Below are positions 1-7,476 of a DNA stretch of 64,000 bases, in pieces (within the stretch, counting starts at the first letter, position 1; each line of letters begins with the position of its first letter). The stretch is taken from the NCBI GenBank assembly GCA_023423655.1, contig JAFAFE010000001.1:310001-374000 (forward strand). The letters run 5' to 3'. The notes beneath the pieces are model-generated. The model was not told where the DNA came from. It made no database searches and saw only the letters and a list, made by a program, of their open reading frames with translations. A program made the translations under genes and the position numbers. The stretch is from Pseudomonadota bacterium. GTDB taxonomy: Bacteria; Pseudomonadota; Alphaproteobacteria; Sphingomonadales; Sphingomonadaceae.

Positions 1-1
1 C

Positions 2-1093
2 TCCTTTTTGAAATTTACTTCAGACCCGTCAGAGCTGGCCACTGCGACGATTTACATTGTCACTGTACCAACACCGATTGATAATACTAAACGCCCTGAT
101 CTGACTCCTCTTATTCGTGCTTCTGAAACATTGGGCAAGGTCCTTAAGCGTGGCGACATCGTTATTTATGAATCGACGGTATATCCGGGAGCCACCGAAG
201 AAGAATGTGTCCCCGTATTGGAGCGGATTTCAGGCCTAAAATTTAACGAAGATTTCTTTGCCGGCTATTCACCAGAGAGAATAAACCCTGGTGACAAAAA
301 ACACCGACTAACAACGATTCTTAAGATCACTTCGGGCTCCACACCGCAAATAGCCGAAGTAGTTGACGAACTTTATAGCTCGATAATCAAGGCTGGAACA
401 TGGCGAGCGGAATCCATTAAAGTTGCAGAAGCCGCCAAGGTTATTGAGAACACTCAACGTGATTTGAACATCGCTCTTATCAATGAATTGGCGATTATTT
501 TCAATCATATGGAGATTGATACGGAGGCCGTGTTGAAAGCCGCTGGGACGAAATGGAATTTCCTTCCTTTTCGTCCAGGTTTAGTAGGAGGGCATTGTAT
601 TGGTGTTGATCCTTATTACCTCACCCACAAAGCCGAAACCCTCGGCTATCATCCACAGATAATTTTGGCGGGTAGGCGGATTAATGATGGAATGGGTGCC
701 TATGTAGCGGCCCAGATGGTTAAAGCGATGCTCAAAAAACGCATCCATGTGAATGGCGCCAAGGTGTTGATTATGGGGCTAGCCTTCAAGGAAAACTGCC
801 CGGACATTCGGAATACAAAAGTAGTCGATGTCATAGCAGAATTAAGCGAATATGGTATTGAGGTTGCGGTTTACGATCCATGGATTGATCGCGCGGAAGC
901 GGAACAGGAATATGGCATAACTCCAGTTGGTCACATGACAAATGAGGGCTATGACGGGATTATATTGGCAGTTGCTCATCAAGAATTTACCGAACTTGGG
1001 GAAACTGCCATTCGGGCGTTAGGCCGCCCCAATCATGTGCTGTTTGATCTAAAATATATTCTGCCCGCAAATGCGGCAGATTTGAGACTTTAG
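2..1093 (+). CDS. UDP-sugar 6-dehydrogenase (TviB/WbpA type), 5'-truncated by window edge
   Basis: It oxidises the C6 hydroxyl of a UDP-N-acetylhexosamine to the uronic acid, using NAD, to supply an acidic sugar for a surface polysaccharide. The window begins inside the gene, in frame, so the N-terminal Rossmann nucleotide-binding motif (roughly 70-80 residues) is missing. The visible part opens with the IYIVTVPTPID strand after the missing region. It has the YSPERINPG segment and the active-site loop GGHCIGVDPYYL with the nucleophilic Cys about 197 codons after the TTG at position 8. A C-terminal UDP-binding domain follows (LIMGLAFKENCPDIRNTKVVDV). The HCIGVDPYYL form fits the UDP-GlcNAc/GalNAc dehydrogenase branch better than UDP-glucose dehydrogenase. 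The TTG at position 8 is internal and is not a real start. Base composition is AT-richer than the genes beyond 10 kb. The substrate is inferred from family and not proven. Confidence 0.9.
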   Translation, partial: SFLKFTSDPSELATATIYIVTVPTPIDNTKRPDLTPLIRASETLGKVLKRGDIVIYESTVYPGATEEECVPVLERISGLKFNEDFFAGYSPERINPGDKKHRLTTILKITSGSTPQIAEVVDELYSSIIKAGTWRAESIKVAEAAKVIENTQRDLNIALINELAIIFNHMEIDTEAVLKAAGTKWNFLPFRPGLVGGHCIGVDPYYLTHKAETLGYHPQIILAGRRINDGMGAYVAAQMVKAMLKKRIHVNGAKVLIMGLAFKENCPDIRNTKVVDVIAELSEYGIEVAVYDPWIDRAEAEQEYGITPVGHMTNEGYDGIILAVAHQEFTELGETAIRALGRPNHVLFDLKYILPANAADLRL

Positions 1094-1231
1094 TGCATTG
1101 CGATTTGTCGAGCCGGATATCACCAGATTTGAATGCAACAGTGGCTTTAAGCCGAAGCAAATGCTGCTATTATCGTTAGTCTCCAATCTGAACAGGATCA
1201 AAATTTTGTCACAGACCATCAGCGATAGATT

Positions 1232-1798
1232 ATGAATCCCGTCCAACTCATATCTCAACAGCGCTTTGGCGACACAAGAGGCTGGTTTACGGAAGTTTAT
1301 TCGGTGCCGAATTTTCAGAAACTAGGTATCGATTGTACTTTTGTGCAGGATAATCATTCATTATCTGCGCCCGTTTTCACCCTACGCGGTCTACATTTTC
1401 AAACGCCACCATATGGGCAGGATAAACTGGTGCGATGTATTCGCGGGCGAATTTTTGACGTTGCGGTGGACGTACGGCGGGGATCTCCTACCTATGGGCA
1501 ATGGGTAGGGTCAGAACTGTCTGCAGAAAATGGACATCAACTATTCATTCCCATTGGCTTTGCACACGGTTTTGTTACGCTCGAACCAGATTGCGAAGTT
1601 GTCTATAAATGTTCGAATATCTATGCTCCGCAGCATGACGGAGGCATCCGCTGGAATGATCCGGCAATCGGCATCAACTGGCCCATCGCCGAAGGAGCAG
1701 TCCCAGAACTGAGTGACAAGGATGCCAACCAACCGTTTCTAGAATCATTTGAAAGCCCATTTTCTTATGATGGTCGTCCATTGCTCACTTTGCGTTGA
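1232..1798 (+). CDS. rfbC: dTDP-4-dehydrorhamnose 3,5-epimerase
   Basis: This is the third enzyme of dTDP-L-rhamnose synthesis. It epimerises C3 and C5 of dTDP-4-keto-6-deoxyglucose. The 188 residues match the usual length of the RmlC cupin fold. The catalytic base His55 sits in LRGLHFQ and the general acid Tyr is in SNIYAP (Tyr131). QDNHS and the GFAHGF strand are also family hallmarks. It lies 138 bp after the nucleotide-sugar dehydrogenase and just before rfbD. The partners rfbA and rfbB are not in the window and presumably lie to the left. It belongs to the low-GC polysaccharide island. Confidence 0.93.
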   Translation: MNPVQLISQQRFGDTRGWFTEVYSVPNFQKLGIDCTFVQDNHSLSAPVFTLRGLHFQTPPYGQDKLVRCIRGRIFDVAVDVRRGSPTYGQWVGSELSAENGHQLFIPIGFAHGFVTLEPDCEVVYKCSNIYAPQHDGGIRWNDPAIGINWPIAEGAVPELSDKDANQPFLESFESPFSYDGRPLLTLR

Positions 1799-1874
1799 AA
1801 GGTGGGCATAATGCGCACTTTCTTTACAATGACAGATTTCATTCGTTCGGCTTTGGTTGGCACGGATTAATGCT

Positions 1875-2783
1875 ATGACAGATCGGGCAAGATTGGTTTT
1901 GGTTACGGGCGCGGACGGTCAGTTAGGGCGTGAACTTCAGCGCGCGGCTTGGCCTACTCGCTGGACAGTGACCGCTCTGAAGCGGCAAGATTTGGATTTG
2001 GGCAGTACGGATTCCATTGCCCGTGTTATTGCATCTAAGCCATGGGCGGCCGTCATAAATGGTGCCGCCTATACGGCAGTTGACAACGCAGAGTCTGACG
2101 TCATTAGGGCTTGGGAAATAAACGCCTTGGCTCCAGCCGCGCTTGCCGCTGCATGCGTAAAAGCCAATATTCCGCTTATCCAATTGTCGACCGACTATGT
2201 CTTTGGTGGCGACAAAACAGGTGCGTGGGAAATAAATGATCCCGTTGGCCCCTTGAGTGTGTACGGCGCCTCGAAGCTTGGTGGGGAACTTGCAGTGCGG
2301 ACCTCGGGCGTACGGCATGTAATTCTTCGCACTGCTTGGGTTGTCAGCGCTCATGGTAGCAATTTTGTGAAAACCATGTTGCGTGTAGGCGCAGAGCGCA
2401 GCCATTTGCGCGTCGTTGACGATCAGCACGGCAGTCCAACCAGTGCTGGCGATCTGGCCGCAGCGCTGATTACAATAGCCACGCGGCTTGTCGAAGATAG
2501 CAAAGCTCCGACTGGCATTTATCACTTCAGTAATGCTGGAAATGTCAGCTGGGCTGGTTTTGCCAGCGAAATATTTCGGCAGAGCAATGCGCGTGGCGGT
2601 CCCAAGGCCACCGTAGAACCGATAGGCACGTCGGATTATCCAACGCCTGCCAAACGCCCTGCTAATTCGTTACTCAGCCATAACGCAATAAAAACTGATT
2701 TTGGTATTAACCCGCGCGCATGGCAGCTAGCTCTGAGCGATATATTGGATGAGCTGATCGGTGTTCCAAAGGAAGAGCAATGA
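1875..2783 (+). CDS. rfbD: dTDP-4-dehydrorhamnose reductase
   Basis: This is the final step of dTDP-L-rhamnose synthesis, an NAD(P)H-dependent reduction at C4. The product is an extended SDR of 302 residues. The nucleotide-binding loop TGADGQLGREL is at residues 11-21, and STDYVF is the substrate strand. The catalytic pair Tyr130/Lys134 is in YGASK, and the C-terminal RPANSLL segment is typical of RmlD. I chose the ATG at 1875 because it places the Rossmann strand at the N terminus. A TTG at 1857 would add six residues without an obvious benefit. With rfbC it forms the rhamnose part of an exopolysaccharide or LPS locus. Confidence 0.93.
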   Translation: MTDRARLVLVTGADGQLGRELQRAAWPTRWTVTALKRQDLDLGSTDSIARVIASKPWAAVINGAAYTAVDNAESDVIRAWEINALAPAALAAACVKANIPLIQLSTDYVFGGDKTGAWEINDPVGPLSVYGASKLGGELAVRTSGVRHVILRTAWVVSAHGSNFVKTMLRVGAERSHLRVVDDQHGSPTSAGDLAAALITIATRLVEDSKAPTGIYHFSNAGNVSWAGFASEIFRQSNARGGPKATVEPIGTSDYPTPAKRPANSLLSHNAIKTDFGINPRAWQLALSDILDELIGVPKEEQ

Positions 2784-2821
2784 CTGCGGCGAATTAGCAA
2801 CCGATGGCCGCTCGCCGCAGT
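2783..2821. terminator. Hairpin between convergent genes
   Basis: A perfect 10-bp stem (2783-2792 with 2812-2821) starts at the last base of the rfbD stop codon, in the 91-bp gap between rfbD and the convergent transglutaminase-like gene. There is no clear T-run, so it may slow transcription from both sides but is not a textbook intrinsic terminator. Confidence 0.4.
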
Positions 2822-2874
2822 CCAGTATTATTAAGTCACGCCGTTTGATTTAAAATCAATCGCCGACGCTATAA

Positions 2875-4023
2875 TCATATTCCTCCTAGCCCCACTCTTC
2901 TTTTAGCGGCTAGATATGCTTGCTTTCCAGCGAAGCCTTCGGCGGTAACGCTACGATATCGAACGCTTGCTTTATCTTGACCTATATAATCCGTCGCATT
3001 GCACACAGACCATGTTGTGCCGTTGTCATCACTGCGCTCGAAAGCTGCGTGTTGAGGCCAGTTGCTTCTTAATCGCACCTCGGTAATCGTTCCCAATGAC
3101 TTTACGCCCATAACGCCACAACCCAGTTGAGGCATGACCTCACTTGCCGTCGCCACCATGTCCCCTGTGGCCGAAAGGCCAGCAAATCCGATAATGCGAT
3201 ATGGCGTTCGTGCGCTGATGCCCCCGCTCCATTGCGGGGTCGAATAAATGGTCATAAAAGTCATACCATTAGGCATACGCTCGCCCTCGAAATAGCGGAT
3301 TGCCGGGTAAGCGAAAGACAATAATCGTTGCCCGATGATTTCCGATGCCCGACCTGTATTGCTCAGTTGGATAAGGTCCAGCGGTGTCAGATATTGACCC
3401 GCGAGCATCTGCATCTCGCCAAAGGTTGGGTCTATATAGAGCCACTCCCCCGTCTCGATGCTGTAGAACATCATCGGGTCATGCCCGGTCGTCGTCAGGT
3501 CCGTCGATGGAATGCCAATGGCCGCAAGCAGGACTTGCGCCATTTTGCACTGCAACGTGCATTGTGGAGCGCGGAAATCGACGAAATTTCTCACCCTCCA
3601 TTGATTCGCCGCATATTCGGTCAACATACCATCATCGGCAACGCTACCGTCACTTGCAACGGTTCCGATCAGCCGCTCCAGCATGGTGCGCCCATCGGGA
3701 TAAAGGTCGTACCAATACGCATTGTCCCGGTTAAAGGAGGCGGTTGTATCGAAGGCAGCATTAAACGTCGCCCACGTTTCTCCGGCGGGCAAAACGCTTG
3801 TGTTAATGGTATAGCCATCGGGATGGAGGCCTGTAAAAGGATGCAGCGCATGGGCCGCCATCCATCCCACAATTGCGCGCGCGCGCATGATACTCGTATC
3901 GGTTTCGCTTACCCCGGCCCATGTTAGAATTTTCAGGGCAAAAGGCTTATATTTGGCCGCGTCGGACAGAGGCGGAAGCTTCAGAACGCTTTGGCCGATT
4001 TGCGTTTGCGAGATGATACGCAT
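2875..4023 (-). CDS. Transglutaminase-fold protein of the polysaccharide island
   Basis: This is a 382-residue protein not known to me by name. The centre contains a transglutaminase/cysteine-protease-like triad. Cys155 (APQCTLQC) lies 15 residues before IGIPS, as in transglutaminase cores, His181 is in TTTGHDPMMF, and Asp198 is in WLYIDPTFGE. The C-terminal third (about 300-375) is beta-rich, with FERSDDNGTTWSV, as in sialidase- or lectin-like appended domains. No signal peptide or membrane segment is visible at MRIISQTQIG. The start is fixed by a TGATG overlap in which the upstream gene's TGA shares its A with this ATG, so the two are translationally coupled. A role in cross-linking or cleaving a cell-surface polymer is inference. 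Confidence 0.75.
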   Translation of the reverse strand: MRIISQTQIGQSVLKLPPLSDAAKYKPFALKILTWAGVSETDTSIMRARAIVGWMAAHALHPFTGLHPDGYTINTSVLPAGETWATFNAAFDTTASFNRDNAYWYDLYPDGRTMLERLIGTVASDGSVADDGMLTEYAANQWRVRNFVDFRAPQCTLQCKMAQVLLAAIGIPSTDLTTTGHDPMMFYSIETGEWLYIDPTFGEMQMLAGQYLTPLDLIQLSNTGRASEIIGQRLLSFAYPAIRYFEGERMPNGMTFMTIYSTPQWSGGISARTPYRIIGFAGLSATGDMVATASEVMPQLGCGVMGVKSLGTITEVRLRSNWPQHAAFERSDDNGTTWSVCNATDYIGQDKASVRYRSVTAEGFAGKQAYLAAKRRVGLGGI

Positions 4024-4907
4024 CACAGCGCCTCCCTTTTCAAGACTTTGAAATTGTCGACGGTTCCGGTGCCGTTCATGCGTATTCCCGCGCCGCCCGA
4101 AGTCTGCCACTGCATTTCGGTAACATCGAAAATAAGCTCTTCCACCCCGCCAACAATACGGAAAACCCAAATCCGGGAGCCGACAAAGCGCACCTTGAAG
4201 CGCTCTCCGGCTTCAACTTTGATATAGCGGGGGGGCGCGATGTCGGTTGATACACCACCGACGAATTTCTTGACCCCGATGATCCCGGCTGATCCGCGAT
4301 GAACCATCAGATAATCGCCGTTTTGCTTCCAGCGGAAGTATAAAGACGCCTCGGAGTTGCCTGGTGCGAGGTCCGCTTCAACCTGTCCATCCGCCACAAC
4401 ATTGGCGAGATAGGTTCCGCGCAATGTGGCATCAGGGCTCGCGGCCTTTCCCCCGATACGATGGACCGCGTTACCGCCCACGGCAACCCATGTCTGCCCG
4501 CCTGTCTCTGCGGTTGTTAGCGGGCCATCTGCCCCATTAAAGCTGTCCGCAGCCACTACGTTCCAAATGCCAGATTTTCCTTCGGCTAGTTCCAAGCTTT
4601 TTCGTAAGCTTGCCAAATCATGAGGCAACAGGTCATTCGTGTGCGCTATCAGAGCTTGCTCCAGTTCCAGTGTGGAGGGCGGTGACTTTGCCCCACGATC
4701 CCCCGGCTGCGTTATGCTCTGGAGAAATTCATCGGTGCTTGCTTGCGGTCGGAAAATCACCGCACTCAGGTAACCATTAAGAGCTGAACCGTGGTCACCC
4801 ACACTACCGAGCCACAGCCGGGACAAAAACTCCGGTCGAGCTACATCAAGTGCCAATACAGCACCACCGTCAAAGCAAATGCGTGCTTCGTCGGAGGTGA
4901 CCGACAC
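4023..4907 (-). CDS. C-terminal half of frameshifted lectin-like surface protein
   Basis: These 294 codons continue the 5950-4841 reading frame after a one-base shift. Read back upstream of the GTG at 4907, the frame still codes sensibly (EKRIVRAAVSVTSDEARICF) and completes a laminin-G/concanavalin-like strand that the other frame abandons. A second jelly-roll-like domain follows (about residues 115-290: SFNGADGPLTT, SLYFRWKQNGDYLMVHRG, MQWQTSGGAGIRMNGTGTV). It has no signal peptide. Its stop overlaps the start of the transglutaminase-like gene. It may be expressed from the GTG at 4907, or only as part of a roughly 642-residue full-length protein if the frameshift is a sequencing error or is bypassed. 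Confidence 0.6.
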   Translation of the reverse strand: MSVTSDEARICFDGGAVLALDVARPEFLSRLWLGSVGDHGSALNGYLSAVIFRPQASTDEFLQSITQPGDRGAKSPPSTLELEQALIAHTNDLLPHDLASLRKSLELAEGKSGIWNVVAADSFNGADGPLTTAETGGQTWVAVGGNAVHRIGGKAASPDATLRGTYLANVVADGQVEADLAPGNSEASLYFRWKQNGDYLMVHRGSAGIIGVKKFVGGVSTDIAPPRYIKVEAGERFKVRFVGSRIWVFRIVGGVEELIFDVTEMQWQTSGGAGIRMNGTGTVDNFKVLKREAL

Positions 4908-5950
4908 TGCAGCGCGAACGATACGCTTTTCTGTATATAGCGGACCTTCAACAGTTTCGATACATCACTACCGATTTGTAGGGCCATCGTGCCCGTATCG
5001 TTTCGATAGATGGCAACACGCTCTGATCGGCTCGCATTCGTCACCGCCAATAATATATTGTCTGCGCCACTGAATTCCGGAAGTTCCGCTTCAACGTAGA
5101 TGGTAAAATCTTCTTGTGGTGTAAAAAATATATTTGTTTCATCAAAAGAATTCAGATTTACACCTGCGGCTTGGGTGCCGATGTAAGAAATCGGTGCCGC
5201 CGCGGGATGAGCTTGGGCCATATCCAAATAAATATACCCCCCCGCATATGGCCCGCTGCCTGCTACAAAGGACGCGCCGCCATTACCTATGGCTGGATAG
5301 AAGCGCACTGTGGCATTCGCGGCCGGGATAGTCGCGTGAATGCGCCATGCGCCACGCCCCGCCCGCTCGATACGTGCAGTCAGAAGATTGACATTGCCAA
5401 TTTCGCCTGTCTCGAGGTTGAAATAGGCAATGGGAAAAGCGGTCCCGATATCAAATTCCACAGCCACCCATTTCAGCGAGCCCGCTTTGGCGTAGAAGCT
5501 TACCGTGCTGACCCCTGTAATCGTCTGGCCGATCGAATGAACGCCGGAGCCTGTCGCAATGATTTTACTCATCATGCCCTGAACGCGTGGGCTAGGTATG
5601 GCATTCGGCTCTACGTTAGCTAGCAATTTGGTCCAAGCTGCATCGGTGTAATCTTCGCTATAGGAAAAAAAATTAACACCTCCACCGCCTTCCACAAGCA
5701 AACCGCGATCAGTAATGCGTGGAATATTTTCAGCAACGAAGCTAACCTTTCCGGCATCGGAAGTTACGGTTCCAATGCCTGCCCGACTGTAATTAAAATC
5801 GGGAAGCTCGGATAAAGCGAGTATATCTAATCCTTCGCGATAAAATTGATCTTCAAATCCAATTTCTGTCGCATCCTCAAAAAAAAATGGTGTCATGTTG
5901 TTGATCCGTTCGAACACATTGGTCTTCTCCAATCGGTAAAGATTTTCCAC
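4841..5950 (-). CDS. N-terminal part of frameshifted phage-tail/lectin-like protein
   Basis: The frame runs 369 codons from a GTG at 5950 (alternative ATG at 5896). Residues 1-340 look genuine and the last 28 are out-of-frame. The segment GLLVEGGGGVNFFSYSEDYT...AAWTK is the pattern found in many phage tail and particle-surface proteins before a carbohydrate-binding jelly roll. Beta-rich repeats follow (VSFYAKAGSLKWVAVEFDIG, FTIYVEAELPEF). The reading frame leaves this pattern at the A4 run (plus-strand T4 at 4927-4930), where adding one A would join it to the downstream frame and give about 642 residues. No signal peptide is visible. Function is unknown. A carbohydrate-binding surface or tail-fibre-like role is inferred from architecture. 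Confidence 0.6.
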   Translation of the reverse strand: MENLYRLEKTNVFERINNMTPFFFEDATEIGFEDQFYREGLDILALSELPDFNYSRAGIGTVTSDAGKVSFVAENIPRITDRGLLVEGGGGVNFFSYSEDYTDAAWTKLLANVEPNAIPSPRVQGMMSKIIATGSGVHSIGQTITGVSTVSFYAKAGSLKWVAVEFDIGTAFPIAYFNLETGEIGNVNLLTARIERAGRGAWRIHATIPAANATVRFYPAIGNGGASFVAGSGPYAGGYIYLDMAQAHPAAAPISYIGTQAAGVNLNSFDETNIFFTPQEDFTIYVEAELPEFSGADNILLAVTNASRSERVAIYRNDTGTMALQIGSDVSKLLKVRYIQKSVSFALQCRSPPTKHAFALTVVLYWHLM

Positions 5951-5975
5951 AAGAGAAGGGATTCATACGAGCCAA

Positions 5976-7406
5976 TTATAGTGTAGGAAACACTGACCCT
6001 TCAGGCAAAAAATTGCCTGAAATATGTGATGAACCAGATATATAATCGGTGCCCCGCTCGACTGTTATCAACCCTCTCGATGCCGGATTATTGCGAAAAT
6101 CATTCCGAATCATCGTCAACCGCCGAAGGCGTCCGGGTCCAAGATATAGTGGAGCAGAGCCAGGCGTATTATTTCCGCTATGGGTAAAGACATTTTCGGT
6201 AAGTTGGACGCCGTCGCCCTTATATACAGCAAGAGCAACGCCTTCCTCCCACCCACAACCGTCAAAGCGGTCCGATATCGAAACGTTAATAACACCAGCT
6301 GTTTGTTCAGGGTAACCTAAGAAGCTGCGGCTCTTATATCTTGTCCATTGATTGTTGCGGACAGCTATTCCCTTGCCGGAATATATCTGTACGCCACTAT
6401 ATCCCTCCACCCCGATATTATCTTCTATTACACAATTCATCGAAGATGATTGCGCTGAGGGTTCCCGGTTAATTGTAATAACGATCTCCCCACCTGTTCC
6501 TCGATATCCTTGAAACCGATTGCCTTTGATCAATATATCGTGCGGCATCGGAACGACCGTGGGAACTACCAGTGCGATTTGTCCTACATTCCCTCCGCAA
6601 TCGTTGAAGTCACACTCAACGACTTGAAGACGAGCGAGCGAATAAAAGGGAAAAGCATCGGGCTCAAAATCTATCGGGCCCGGCATGTTAGCCCGCGTGC
6701 AGCGTCGAAAATGACAGCGGTAGATCAAAATGTCAGACCCGCTGATTATTGAAATCCCATTGCGGTTGTCTCCCGTGACTCCATCAAATAGGCAGTTGGT
6801 TACCATCACATCACGCGTGGGCCGAAATTCGCGTTTCGCGCCTTCTATTTCCGCTCCGAGATAGAGCCCATCGCCGGAAAAGCCGATAAATTCTACCCGC
6901 TCTATCTTCAGCCCGATAACACCCGAAAATGAAATTAGATTCCAATGCTCCCTGAATCCCGTTTTCGTTACAAGCCCTTCAACCCGAAGGTCATATATTG
7001 CGATGTTTTTAAGGGGGTCTTCGACCGTTTTGCTTATCCCAAAGAAGATATATTTTTCATCAGGATCCGCAGAGCGCAAAATAGAGTGCGGACCATCACC
7101 AAAGATTTTGATATCAGAGCGTAAGGCAATTGCGCGCAGGAGATACACACCGTTCGGGCCGGATCCCTTCCCTGCTGGAAAATAAATTGAACCGCCAGCT
7201 TCTAGGGCACGGTTTACGGCTGCTGTATCGTCGGTGTCTTCCCGATAGCGATAATCAGGAACGGATAAGGGTGGCATCACTGCCTTCACAACTGTCGCGA
7301 TGGAGGCCATAGAGCTCATAGCGATACCTGCTTTCAAAATACTCCTGCGGTCCAAAATATTTTTCCCTAATCGCGTGAGATGATGTTCAGGATCAAAAGC
7401 TATCAT
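5976..7406 (-). CDS. Tat-exported parallel beta-helix (pectate-lyase-like) protein
   Basis: This 476-residue protein starts with a twin-arginine signal: DRRSILKAG at residues 19-27, followed by a short hydrophobic stretch to about residue 45. It should therefore be exported folded to the periplasm. Residues 60-470 are a right-handed beta-helix of the pectate lyase superfamily, with DDTAAVNRALEAGGSIYFPAGK as the usual first coil. Repeated N-rich turns follow (VTNCLFDGV, IYRCHFRRC, VIEDNIGVEG, LTENVFTHSGN). Such proteins cleave or epimerise acidic polysaccharides. An AGGAG seven bases upstream of the ATG supports the start. It is divergent from asnB by 70 bp and heads the three-gene minus-strand block. 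The exact enzymatic activity cannot be assigned. Confidence 0.8.
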   Translation of the reverse strand: MIAFDPEHHLTRLGKNILDRRSILKAGIAMSSMASIATVVKAVMPPLSVPDYRYREDTDDTAAVNRALEAGGSIYFPAGKGSGPNGVYLLRAIALRSDIKIFGDGPHSILRSADPDEKYIFFGISKTVEDPLKNIAIYDLRVEGLVTKTGFREHWNLISFSGVIGLKIERVEFIGFSGDGLYLGAEIEGAKREFRPTRDVMVTNCLFDGVTGDNRNGISIISGSDILIYRCHFRRCTRANMPGPIDFEPDAFPFYSLARLQVVECDFNDCGGNVGQIALVVPTVVPMPHDILIKGNRFQGYRGTGGEIVITINREPSAQSSSMNCVIEDNIGVEGYSGVQIYSGKGIAVRNNQWTRYKSRSFLGYPEQTAGVINVSISDRFDGCGWEEGVALAVYKGDGVQLTENVFTHSGNNTPGSAPLYLGPGRLRRLTMIRNDFRNNPASRGLITVERGTDYISGSSHISGNFLPEGSVFPTL

Positions 7407-7476
7407 TTATGTCTCCTAATATTGCGACGGACATCCGTGCGCTCTATGTGGGGGGCGAAAGTGGAGATAATAAAAT

